Part shown: piece after piece, positions 1-6,292 of the stretch | How the letters are laid out: every line of letters starts with the position of its first letter | How positions within the stretch are numbered: the first letter of the stretch is position 1 | DNA from: an uncultured Anaerolineaceae bacterium | Lineage (GTDB): Bacteria > Chloroflexota > Anaerolineae > Anaerolineales > Anaerolineaceae | DNA: 7,241 bases | Assembly: GCA_937907495.1 (NCBI GenBank) | Contig: CALESS010000594.1 | Coordinates: 1-7,241, forward strand | Direction: 5' to 3' | Made by a program: the position numbers and the translations under genes | Notes under the pieces: generated by a model | The model's input: the letters and a program-made list of their open reading frames with translations, nothing else | Databases searched by the model: none | What the model was told of the DNA's origin: nothing

Positions 1-28
1 GGCCTCTCGGCCGCCTTTTGCTTTTAAA
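1..28 (+). terminator. Probable Rho-independent terminator cut by the window edge
   Basis: The first 12 bases form an inverted repeat (GGCC-TCTC-GGCC). It is followed by GCC and then a T-rich run (TTTTGCTTTT), as expected for the 3' half of a terminator on the plus strand. The matching left arm of GCC would lie outside the window. On the other strand the hairpin sits just past the stop of the deoxynucleoside kinase, so it may also end that transcript. The truncated stem means this is only a probable call. Confidence 0.45.
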
Positions 29-34
29 GATGGG

Positions 35-694
35 TCAGGGATGATTCACTTCGGCAGGGGAAAAAACCACCTCATCCTTGCCGGTCAATTTCTCCTCCAC
101 CTTGCTTAAGACCAGTTCAAAATGATGCGGTTGGCCCACATAATCCAGGTCATCGGCGGGTACGGTCAGCACCGGGCAGAGTGTGAAATTATTGATCCAC
201 TCCTCATAGAGGGTATTGAGCTGGGCCAGGTAGCCATCGCTGATGGTGCGCTCATAAGAGCGGTCGCGCAGGGCGATGCGGTGCTGCAGGGTATCCACCG
301 AGGCCCTCAGGTAGATCACCAGGTCTGGCGGCGGCAGGAACTCACACAGGGTGTGATAAAGTGCATTGTAGGTGCCGAAATCCCGGTCGCTGATTTGCCC
401 CTGTAAATACAGGTTGCGGGCGAAGACCTCGGCATCTTCATACACGCTGCGATCCTGGATGACCGAGCCGGGAACGAGCAGCAGTTGGCGGTGAATTTGC
501 AGGCGGTGGGTGAGGAAGAATACCTGCGAGTGAAATCCCCAGGCATGCATATCCTTGTAAAAATCTGCCAGGTAAGGGTTCTCGGTGTGCGGCTCGTAAA
601 AGGGCTGCCAGCCGAGTTGATCGCAAAGCAGCCGGACGAGGGTGGATTTGCCCACCCCGATATTCCCTGCCACGGCAATGAATTTTTTTACCAT
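35..694 (-). CDS. Deoxynucleoside kinase (dNK/dGK-dCK family)
   Basis: The 219-aa cytosolic enzyme should phosphorylate deoxynucleosides to 5'-monophosphates with ATP, the first step of deoxynucleotide salvage. Seen in the sequence: a Walker A P-loop GNIGVGKST at residues 10-18; the FYEP segment with Glu34, the usual catalytic/substrate-binding acidic residue; a DRS motif at 81-83 followed by VYED; and an Arg-rich LID segment around 139-149 (RIALRDRSYER). Length fits the bacterial family of about 200-225 aa. Which base it prefers (dA, dG, dC or dT) cannot be read from the sequence. The ATG shares its first base with the TAA of the upstream DsbA-like gene (TAATG). A GGAG lies about 13 bases upstream, rather far, so translation is probably coupled to the upstream gene. 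The family call is firm; substrate is not. Confidence 0.93.
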   Translation of the reverse strand: MVKKFIAVAGNIGVGKSTLVRLLCDQLGWQPFYEPHTENPYLADFYKDMHAWGFHSQVFFLTHRLQIHRQLLLVPGSVIQDRSVYEDAEVFARNLYLQGQISDRDFGTYNALYHTLCEFLPPPDLVIYLRASVDTLQHRIALRDRSYERTISDGYLAQLNTLYEEWINNFTLCPVLTVPADDLDYVGQPHHFELVLSKVEEKLTGKDEVVFSPAEVNHP

Positions 695-1443
695 TATTGT
701 GGAAGTTCTCCGGCCAGTTCCTGGTCAATGAGGGATTTGAAAGTCTCAAACGACTGGGCGCCGACGATCGGGATGCCATTCATGAAAAAGGTGGGGGTGG
801 ATTGCACGCCCAGGTTGGTGGCCCAATCAAAATCGGCCTGCACTTCATCGGCGTACTTACCGGTGGAGAGACAGTTGTTGAATTCATCCAGGTTCAGTTT
901 GAGTTCCTCGGCAAATTGGCCGTAAAGTTTGAGGGAGTAGGTGGAATCGGTGGTGAATAATTTATCGTGGAATTCCCAATACTGGCCCTGGTCACCGGCG
1001 CAATTGGCAGCCTCGGCAGCCGGGGCGGCGTTGGCGTGCAGGCCGTAGAGCGGAAAGTCACGGTACACCAGGCGAATCTGGTCGCCATATTCCTTCTGCA
1101 GCAGCGGCCAAACCTGTAACTGCCATTTGCGGCAATAGGGGCATTCAAAGTCGGAAAAAACGATCAGGGTGATGGCGGCGTCAGCCGGGCCAAGCGAAGG
1201 GTCGCCGTCATCCGGGACATCAAAACGCTGGATGGGCTGCGGAGCAGCGGTGGGTTGTTCCGCCGGGGCTGCTGCTTGCGGGCCGCTGATGATGGTGTTG
1301 GTGCTGGGGGTGAGGCCCCAGATCAGGTAACCAACTCCCAGGCCGACCAGGAAGAGCAGGGGCAAGAGAGCGAAACCGAGCAGGGAAAAACTCCCGCCGG
1401 TCTGACGGATATCGGTTTGCAGGGAGGAGGGTGAATTCTTCAT
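694..1443 (-). CDS. Membrane-anchored DsbA-like thiol-disulfide oxidoreductase
   Basis: The 249-aa protein has a short charged N-terminus, one hydrophobic segment at about residues 20-43 that serves as signal anchor, and a Pro/Ala/Gln/Thr-rich linker to about 75. A DsbA-type thioredoxin domain (DSBA/Thioredoxin_4) follows at about 80-245. The redox motif is CPYC at 101-104 after FSDFE. The cis-proline loop is STPTFFMNG, with Pro217. The inserted helical domain carries HANAAPAAEAANCAGDQG and two further cysteines, Cys148 and Cys191, that may form a structural disulfide. It probably acts outside the membrane in making or rearranging disulfides; a partner such as DsbB or VKOR is not in the window. 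The start follows a TATAAT box by 6 bases with no Shine-Dalgarno. The frame runs into the kinase gene with a one-base overlap, indicating a bicistronic unit. Confidence 0.9.
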   Translation of the reverse strand: MKNSPSSLQTDIRQTGGSFSLLGFALLPLLFLVGLGVGYLIWGLTPSTNTIISGPQAAAPAEQPTAAPQPIQRFDVPDDGDPSLGPADAAITLIVFSDFECPYCRKWQLQVWPLLQKEYGDQIRLVYRDFPLYGLHANAAPAAEAANCAGDQGQYWEFHDKLFTTDSTYSLKLYGQFAEELKLNLDEFNNCLSTGKYADEVQADFDWATNLGVQSTPTFFMNGIPIVGAQSFETFKSLIDQELAGELPQ

Positions 1444-1449
1444 GATGGT

Positions 1450-1478
1450 ATTATAGCGGATAAGGGTTAAAAATTGGC
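1450..1478 (-). promoter_or_regulatory. Promoter of the DsbA-like/kinase unit, probably giving a leaderless mRNA
   Basis: On the minus strand there is a perfect TATAAT at 1455-1450. The -35 region at 17 bases' spacing (GCCAAT, 1478-1473) is weak. Only six bases (ACCATC) separate the -10 box from the ATG, so transcription would start at or within a base or two of the start codon. No Shine-Dalgarno-like purine run is present in the 25 bases before the ATG, which agrees with leaderless translation. Confidence 0.6.
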
Positions 1479-1494
1479 GGGCGATTTTTGGGGT

Positions 1495-1528
1495 GGAAAA
1501 GAAAAACCAGCCCGCTGCGGGCTGGTTT
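1495..1528 (-). terminator. Rho-independent terminator of the ferredoxin gene
   Basis: A 10-bp perfect stem (AAACCAGCCC / GGGCTGGTTT, 1504-1513 with 1519-1528) encloses a 5-base loop. The minus-strand transcript then reads TTTTTCTTTT, a good U tract. It lies 23 bases past the ferredoxin stop and upstream of the DsbA-gene promoter, so it separates the two minus-strand units. On the plus strand the following sequence is not T-rich enough for a strong terminator. Confidence 0.88.
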
Positions 1529-1551
1529 GATTTGAAAAAGGGATCGTCCGG

Positions 1552-1722
1552 TTATACTTTGATCGGAGCGCCGACCGGGCAGACATCTGCGCAGGAACCG
1601 CAATCTTTGCAGAGTGCAGCTTCGATGACGTAGGTGTCACCCTGCATGGAGATGGCGCCTTCCGCACATTCGGGTTCGCAGGCGCCGCAGGCGATGCAAT
1701 CATCTGTAATGATGTAGGTCAT
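1552..1722 (-). CDS. 2[4Fe-4S] ferredoxin, clostridial type
   Basis: The 56-aa soluble electron carrier has two Cys motifs: C9-x2-C12-x2-C15-x3-C19 (CIACGACEPEC) and C38-x2-C41-x2-C44-x3-C48-P (CKDCGSCADVCP). All eight ligands for two [4Fe-4S] clusters are present, and the length matches classic bacterial-type ferredoxins of about 55 aa. It likely passes low-potential electrons between oxidoreductases such as pyruvate:ferredoxin oxidoreductase or hydrogenase; no partner is encoded here. The frame is open further upstream to an ATG at 1830. The start at 1722 is preferred because MTYIITDDCIACG matches the family N-terminus and AAAGGA lies 8 bases before it. It is monocistronic, with its own promoter and terminator, and divergent from dnaN. 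Confidence 0.95.
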   Translation of the reverse strand: MTYIITDDCIACGACEPECAEGAISMQGDTYVIEAALCKDCGSCADVCPVGAPIKV

Positions 1723-1730
1723 GAGTAAAG

Positions 1731-1736
1731 TCCTTT
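1731..1736 (-). promoter_or_regulatory. Ribosome binding site that fixes the ferredoxin start
   Basis: The minus strand reads AAAGGA followed by 8 bases (CTTTACTC) and the ATG at 1722. This is a well-spaced Shine-Dalgarno sequence. It excludes the 36-residue longer reading from the ATG at 1830, whose extra residues do not resemble a ferredoxin. Confidence 0.8.
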
Positions 1737-1765
1737 CGCTAAATAAGCTTGTTTCTACTGGTGAA

Positions 1766-1794
1766 AGAATAGCATAAGAGGCAAAAAGTGTCTC
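1766..1794 (-). promoter_or_regulatory. Candidate ferredoxin promoter
   Basis: The minus strand carries GAGACA (1794-1789), a 17-base spacer and TATTCT (1771-1766). Each hexamer matches the sigma-70 consensus at 4 of 6 positions. Transcription would start near 1759, giving a leader of about 37 bases that contains the AAAGGA site. This is a reading by eye of a weak promoter. Confidence 0.45.
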
Positions 1795-1876
1795 ATGTAA
1801 ATTGTCACTTAATCCACCCTCTTTTGTCATCTTTTGCCCGGAGGGAAGCGGAATTGGTCTTTTCGTAAAATCGGGC

Positions 1877-1905
1877 TTGCACTGGGTTAACCTTTGGAAT
1901 ATACT
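1877..1905 (+). promoter_or_regulatory. Sigma-70-type promoter of dnaN
   Basis: TTGCAC (1877-1882) and TATACT (1900-1905) match the housekeeping consensus at 5 of 6 and 5 of 6 positions and are separated by the ideal 17 bases. The start point would be about 1912, giving a leader of about 32 bases with the purine-rich ribosome site GGAAAGAGGG (1931-1940) before the ATG at 1944. No DnaA box (TTATNCACA) was seen in the ferredoxin-dnaN gap. Confidence 0.78.
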
Positions 1906-1943
1906 TATTTATTAATACTCCCCCATCCGCGGAAAGAGGGCCC

Positions 1944-3068
1944 ATGAAAGTCTCTGTATCTCAAATGCATCTGGCGCACAGTCTCAGCATGGTTTCGCGC
2001 GCCGTCAACCCGCGCAGCACCCTGCCGGTGCTGGCCAACGTGCTGGTAGCCACCGATGAAGGCCGCCTGCGGCTCTCCGCCACCAACCTGGAGTTGGGTA
2101 TCTCCTCCTGGATTGGCGCAAAAATTGAGGAAGATGGCTCGGTCACCGTGCCGGCCCGCACCTTTGCCGACCTGATCAATACCCTGCCGAACGATACGGT
2201 TACCCTCAGCCTCAATAGCAAAACCCAGACCCTGACGGTGCGTTGCGGCGCTTCCGTGACGGATATCAAGGGGATTGATGCCCAGGAATTTCCGCCCATG
2301 CCGGTGCCTGACCTGCAAGATGGCGTGGAGGTGGACGCAGCATCCTTCAAAGAGATGATTCAGCAGGTGGCGTTTGCCGCCTCCAATGATGAAGCCCGCC
2401 CGGTGCTGCAAGGGGTGATGTTGACCGTGCTGAACGGGGAAATCACCCTGGCTGCCACGGATGGCTATCGCATCTCGGTGCGCAAAGCACAGCTTGCCTC
2501 GGTGGATAGCAAACCCGTCACCGCCATCATCCCGGCCCGGGCGTTGACGGAGCTGGCGCGCATCGCCATGGATGGTGACAATGTCATCGGTATGGCCGTC
2601 CCTCCCGGCCGCGGCCAGGTGCTCTTCCACATGAAGGACGCCGAACTGGTTTCACAATTGATCGAAGGCAACTTCCCGGATTATAAAGTGATCATCCCGC
2701 GCAGCAGCAAGACGCGCACCATTCTCTCCACCGCCGGCTTCCTCAAAGCCTGCAAGCAAGCCGAGATTATTGCCCGCGAAAGCAACAATGTGGTCCGGCT
2801 GAATATCCTCTCCAAAGAGGATGGCCCCGGCGAACTGGAACTTACTGCCCAATCCGAAGAAGTGGGCACGGGTGAGGCCAAAGTGGAGGCCACGATCGAA
2901 GGTCCCAACCTGATCATCGCCTTCAATGTTGGCTTTCTGCGGCAGGTGCTGGATGTGATCAAGAGTCCGAACGTGATCCTGGAGACGAACGCCAACAATA
3001 ACCCGGCCCTGCTCAAACCCGCCGGGGATGACGGCTTCATCCATGTGATTATGCCCATGCACCTCTAA
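1944..3068 (+). CDS. dnaN: DNA polymerase III subunit beta (sliding clamp)
   Basis: The 374-aa protein forms the ring-shaped homodimer that tethers the replicative polymerase and other partners to DNA. It has three clamp domains at about residues 1-122, 123-250 and 251-374. Recognisable family blocks are LPVLANVL (27-34), ATNLE (46-50), EFP (115-117), RPVLQGVML (152-160), ATDGYRISVR (171-180), LIEGNFPDYKVIIP (239-252), FNVGFLRQVL (327-336) and the C-terminal IMPMHL (369-374), which lines the partner-binding pocket and corresponds to MPMRL in E. coli. Length is close to the 366 aa of the E. coli protein. The start is supported by GGAAAGAGGG just upstream and by a strong promoter. It is not next to dnaA or recF here; its neighbours are a divergent ferredoxin and, 14 bases downstream, an ATP-binding-domain gene. 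Confidence 0.97.
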   Translation: MKVSVSQMHLAHSLSMVSRAVNPRSTLPVLANVLVATDEGRLRLSATNLELGISSWIGAKIEEDGSVTVPARTFADLINTLPNDTVTLSLNSKTQTLTVRCGASVTDIKGIDAQEFPPMPVPDLQDGVEVDAASFKEMIQQVAFAASNDEARPVLQGVMLTVLNGEITLAATDGYRISVRKAQLASVDSKPVTAIIPARALTELARIAMDGDNVIGMAVPPGRGQVLFHMKDAELVSQLIEGNFPDYKVIIPRSSKTRTILSTAGFLKACKQAEIIARESNNVVRLNILSKEDGPGELELTAQSEEVGTGEAKVEATIEGPNLIIAFNVGFLRQVLDVIKSPNVILETNANNNPALLKPAGDDGFIHVIMPMHL

Positions 3069-3074
3069 TCCCCC

Positions 3075-3079
3075 GGAGG
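3075..3079 (+). promoter_or_regulatory. Shine-Dalgarno site with unusually short spacing
   Basis: A perfect GGAGG lies between the dnaN stop and the next ATG at 3083, but only 3 bases (CCT) separate it from that ATG, less than the common 5-9. No better start is evident: the next in-frame ATG is Met32 (3176), inside what looks like folded sequence and without a comparable site. The ATG at 3083 is kept. Confidence 0.6.
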
Positions 3080-3082
3080 CCT

Positions 3083-5458
3083 ATGCCTTTTTCGCCGACC
3101 TCTTCTGACCGGCTGCTGAGCATCTACCTGACCCTGTCACAATACCCGATCCTTTCCAGCCGTATCCGTGCCAGGATGCGGCTGGAGTTATTTCAGCGCG
3201 GGTTGATTCAACCGGCTGAATTTGAAGCCCAGGTGCGCCAGACGGCCATTCAATCTCAGCACCAGGAGGGGTTGGACGACCCATTTGTGGAAGAAGCCCT
3301 GGAAATTTGGGAGGTGCGCGTCATCCATGTGCGGGACCAATTGACGGATGTCATTTTCAGTCAACATTTTGAATTCTCCTTCTTTGAAGAGCTGGTGAAT
3401 GAAGTGCTGGGGGAACGCGGGGTTTCTGTGGACCAGATGCTGCTCTCGCTTAACCCGGAGATGGCGCCGATGGACCTGGTTTTCGAACAGGGGATGACCA
3501 TTGAACGGATGCCGCCCGAGCAACGGATGCAGTTTGAGGCCCGTTTGAAAGAATCCAAGGTGGTCTTGATCCGCACCCTCATCAGCGATCAATTGCGCTA
3601 TATCAACATTGCCAAAGAATGGTTCACCCTGGCGGACCTGGCTGAAATTCGCCGGCATAAAATTGGCGGCGGGCGAATCGGCGGCAAGGCGGCAGGGATG
3701 CTGCTAGCCATGCGTATTTTGCTCGAAAAAACCCCACCGGAATTAAAAGGCTGCCTGACCACCCCGGAATCCTATTATATCGGCTCGGATGAGCTGTATT
3801 CGTTTATGCAGATCAACAACCTCTTCCACTGGAATGACCAGAAATACAAAAACGAAGAGGATATGCGGGCGGATTACCCGCAGATCTTGCAGGATTTTGA
3901 AGAAGGCGAATTCGCTCCAGACCTATTGGATAAGTTGAATGGCATGCTCGAGCGGCTGGGAAACCAGCCGGTGATCGTGCGCTCCTCCAGCCTGTTGGAG
4001 GATAACTTCGGCACCTCATTTGCGGGCAAGTACGAAAGCATCTTTTTGCCCAACCAGGCCAGCCATGAAGAGAATTTCCGGGCACTGATGCGGGCCATTG
4101 CCCGGGTGTATGCCTCCACCCTCAACCCGAACGCCCTGCTCTACCGCCGCAGCCGCGGCCTGCAAGATTATGACGAACGCATGGCCATTCTGATCCAGGT
4201 GGTTCAGGGCGAAACCTTTGGCCGCTATTACCTGCCGCACTTTGCCGGGGTGGCCTTCAGCCGCAACCTCTACCGCTGGGCGCCGCAGATCAAACGCGAG
4301 GATGGCTTTGTGCGCCTGGTGTGGGGCATGGGAACCCGGGCGGTGGACCGGGTGGGTAACGATTATCCCCGGCTGATCGCCCTGAGCCACCCCACCCTGC
4401 GCCCCTCCAGCGACCCCAAAAACATCCGCCGTTATTCCCAGGGTTATGTGGATCTGATTGACCTGGAGGATAACCAATTCAAGACCCTGCCCATCCAGGA
4501 GGTGTTAACCACCCGTTACCCGGCTTTGCGCTACCTGGCCCAGGAAGATACGGATGGTTATTTTGCCTCGCTGCGCACCGGCTTCGGCAGCGACATCAGC
4601 CGCATGGTGCTGACCTTTGAGGAGTTGCTTAAGCGCACCCCGTTTGCACTGCAGATGAAGGAATATCTCAATATCCTTGAGGAAAGTTACCGTTCCCCGG
4701 TGGATATGGAGTTTGTGGGCGGGTTGAAAGGGATGGAAACCGGCAAACCGTCCCTCTGTATTTCCATTTTGCAATGCCGTCCGCAAAGCCACCTGATTGA
4801 TGCCGAACCAGTGGCCTTGCCGATGAACCTCAAGCAGGAGGATATTATCTTCTCCACCCGCTTTGTGGTGCCGGAGGGCTGCATTATGCGGGCCGACCTG
4901 GTGCTTTTTGTGCCCCCGGAAGGTTACTTTGCATTGAAAGACGAGCAGGAGCGGCACCAGTTGGTGCGGGTGATTGGGAAACTCAATAACCTGCTGGAAG
5001 GGAAAAAGTTCATCTGCGTGGGGCCAGGCCGCTGGGGCAGTTCCAATTCTGACCTGGGCGTGCCGATTGATTACGGCGATATCTACCACACCCGCGCCCT
5101 GGTGGAACTCTCTGGCAAGGATATCGGCCCGGAACCGGAGCCTTCACTGGGCACGCATTTCTTCCAGGATCTGCTGGAAGCGCAAATCTATCCGCTGGCT
5201 GTGCCGCTGGAAGATGAGGAATCCATCTTCAACCGGGCCTTCTTTTATGAAGCGCCCAACCGGCTGGAAGAATTTTTACCCGTGGAACCGCACCTGTTGC
5301 CCAGCCTGCGCTTGTTGAAGGTGAGTGACTTTCGGGCGCAGCATTTTCTCCGGGTGGTGATGAGCGATGAACACACCCGGGCCGTGGCTTACCTGGTGAA
5401 CGAAGAAACCCCCAAAGAAAAAAGAGCTGCCAAACTGTTGGAAGAAAAACAAAAATAG
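3083..5458 (+). CDS. PPDK/PEP-synthase-type ATP-binding domain protein of unknown function
   Basis: The 791-aa cytosolic protein has three parts. Residues 1-190 are mainly helical and charged and are not recognised. Residues 190-570 are a PPDK_N-type (PF01326-like) ATP-grasp domain: IGGGRIGGKAAGM (194-206), VIVRSSSLLEDNFGTSFAGKY (from 297, Arg300 in the VRSS position), MAILIQVV...AGVAFSRN (367-395), and the closing DMEFVGGL (541-548) with QCRPQ (564-568). Residues 575-791 form a further domain with GPGRWGSS (647-654), GVPIDYGDI and LGTHFFQDL (689-697). True PPDK and PEP synthase continue with a swivelling phosphohistidine domain and a TIM barrel; neither is visible. It may therefore bind ATP and transfer phosphate to another acceptor, or act as a regulator. 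It probably shares the dnaN transcript. The ATP-binding domain is well supported; the reaction is unknown. Confidence 0.85.
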   Translation: MPFSPTSSDRLLSIYLTLSQYPILSSRIRARMRLELFQRGLIQPAEFEAQVRQTAIQSQHQEGLDDPFVEEALEIWEVRVIHVRDQLTDVIFSQHFEFSFFEELVNEVLGERGVSVDQMLLSLNPEMAPMDLVFEQGMTIERMPPEQRMQFEARLKESKVVLIRTLISDQLRYINIAKEWFTLADLAEIRRHKIGGGRIGGKAAGMLLAMRILLEKTPPELKGCLTTPESYYIGSDELYSFMQINNLFHWNDQKYKNEEDMRADYPQILQDFEEGEFAPDLLDKLNGMLERLGNQPVIVRSSSLLEDNFGTSFAGKYESIFLPNQASHEENFRALMRAIARVYASTLNPNALLYRRSRGLQDYDERMAILIQVVQGETFGRYYLPHFAGVAFSRNLYRWAPQIKREDGFVRLVWGMGTRAVDRVGNDYPRLIALSHPTLRPSSDPKNIRRYSQGYVDLIDLEDNQFKTLPIQEVLTTRYPALRYLAQEDTDGYFASLRTGFGSDISRMVLTFEELLKRTPFALQMKEYLNILEESYRSPVDMEFVGGLKGMETGKPSLCISILQCRPQSHLIDAEPVALPMNLKQEDIIFSTRFVVPEGCIMRADLVLFVPPEGYFALKDEQERHQLVRVIGKLNNLLEGKKFICVGPGRWGSSNSDLGVPIDYGDIYHTRALVELSGKDIGPEPEPSLGTHFFQDLLEAQIYPLAVPLEDEESIFNRAFFYEAPNRLEEFLPVEPHLLPSLRLLKVSDFRAQHFLRVVMSDEHTRAVAYLVNEETPKEKRAAKLLEEKQK

Positions 5459-5473
5459 AAAATATTTTCTATT
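5454..5473 (+). repeat. 20-bp perfect AT-rich palindrome across a stop codon
   Basis: AATAGAAAATATTTTCTATT reads the same on both strands. It contains the TAG stop (5456-5458) of the ATP-binding-domain gene and ends 24 bases before the next ATG. There is no G+C stem of the kind a terminator needs and no loop. Symmetry and position suit an operator for a dimeric DNA-binding protein. TATTTT (5463-5468) and TATTAT (5470-5475) inside or overlapping it could serve as a -10 box for the downstream genes, though the only -35-like element (TTGGAA, 5438-5443) is poorly spaced. Function is inferred. Confidence 0.55.
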
Positions 5474-5497
5474 ATTTCGTCAATTAGCGGAAGAAAA

Positions 5498-6289
5498 ATG
5501 GCGATGACCGGACGAGAAAAGCAATTTACGGGGCTGCTGGTGGTTTTGTTTTGTGCAGTGAGCCTGGCGGCTGGCTATCAGGGCTGGCGGCTGCTCTCTG
5601 GGCGGGCAAACCGCCCGGCTCTTCAACCGGCTGCCCGCCTGCCGCTCGCCCTGGAACCCAGTAAAACACCCTGGCTGCCGATCGCCAATACGCCCGCGGC
5701 GGGCGGCACAGCCGGACTGGAAACACCGCCGCCCCCCGCCGGGGAAAAAGTCTATGCGGATGACCTGCCGCTCTCCCAGGCCCTGCTGCTGGGTTGGACC
5801 ACGGTCACGGTCTTTACGCCCTGGGGTGAAACGATGGTCTTTTCCTTTCAGCCGCTGGCGGTGGATTTTCAGCAGGTGGGCTTTGCCCTGGGCTGCCCCT
5901 ACGATCAGCCGAATGCCTGTGTTGCCACCCACAATGGCGGGGCGTATGCCCTGGCCCACTCGGAATATCCTGGGGCGGTGGCGGAGCAAGCCCGCCGGGT
6001 TGTGGAAGGGACGCTTTATTCCCTGGCGGAGATCCAACAGAATGTTGCTGCCCTGCGCGGGGCAGAGGCGGAGATTCAACTGGCGGATGGGCGATACATG
6101 CACGCCCGGGTGACGAGTTTCACCCGCACCACCGGTTCTGCCAACCTCTTCCACCTGGCAAACAACCGCCAGGCGGTCTCCAACCGGCTCATCATCGAGT
6201 TCTGCGGTCTGCCGCATTTTGAGGATGGCACAGATGCCGCGGGTGCAACCGGTTCCGTCTATCTCCTGACCCTTTCCAAGGGGGCGTGA
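5498..6289 (+). CDS. Membrane-anchored protein with possible degenerate sortase-like domain
   Basis: The 263-aa protein has an N-terminal hydrophobic anchor (about 11-27), a Pro/Ala-rich extracytoplasmic spacer (about 37-82, ending in PPPP), and a globular domain from about 85. That domain has an order reminiscent of sortases: a strand followed by YALAHS (His154), then the acidic/helical segment RRVVEGTLYSLAEI, GAEAEIQLADGRYMHARVTSF, and LIIEFC (Cys236) where a sortase has its catalytic TLxTC. The Arg normally found several residues after the Cys is absent, so any activity is doubtful. Cys133 and Cys141 could form a disulfide. The start at 5498 has GGAAG 4 bases upstream; the ATG at 5504 is an alternative. 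The gene ends 3 bases before the next, implying joint expression with the secreted Thr/Pro-rich protein. The CDS is firm; the sortase link is tentative. Confidence 0.7.
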   Translation: MAMTGREKQFTGLLVVLFCAVSLAAGYQGWRLLSGRANRPALQPAARLPLALEPSKTPWLPIANTPAAGGTAGLETPPPPAGEKVYADDLPLSQALLLGWTTVTVFTPWGETMVFSFQPLAVDFQQVGFALGCPYDQPNACVATHNGGAYALAHSEYPGAVAEQARRVVEGTLYSLAEIQQNVAALRGAEAEIQLADGRYMHARVTSFTRTTGSANLFHLANNRQAVSNRLIIEFCGLPHFEDGTDAAGATGSVYLLTLSKGA

Positions 6290-6292
6290 ACG

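Noticed and set aside
1723..1830. Longer ferredoxin reading starting at the ATG at 1830
   Set aside because: The 36 extra residues do not look like a ferredoxin, and AAAGGA is well placed for the ATG at 1722. The region also holds the likely promoter.
1723..1943. Replication origin next to dnaN
   Set aside because: No TTATNCACA-type DnaA boxes or AT-rich unwinding repeats were seen in the gap.
1905..2630. Long antisense open frame opposite dnaN
   Set aside because: Its His/Gly/Arg-rich composition is typical of the reverse of a GC-rich gene, and dnaN is unmistakable on the other strand.
4505..5089. Antisense open frame opposite the ATP-binding-domain gene
   Set aside because: The sense frame carries the family motifs through this region. 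The antisense product has no recognisable domain.
5480..6217. 245-aa antisense open frame opposite the sortase-like gene
   Set aside because: Composition is Gln/Arg/His-rich without motifs. The plus frame has an anchor, a domain and close spacing to the next gene.
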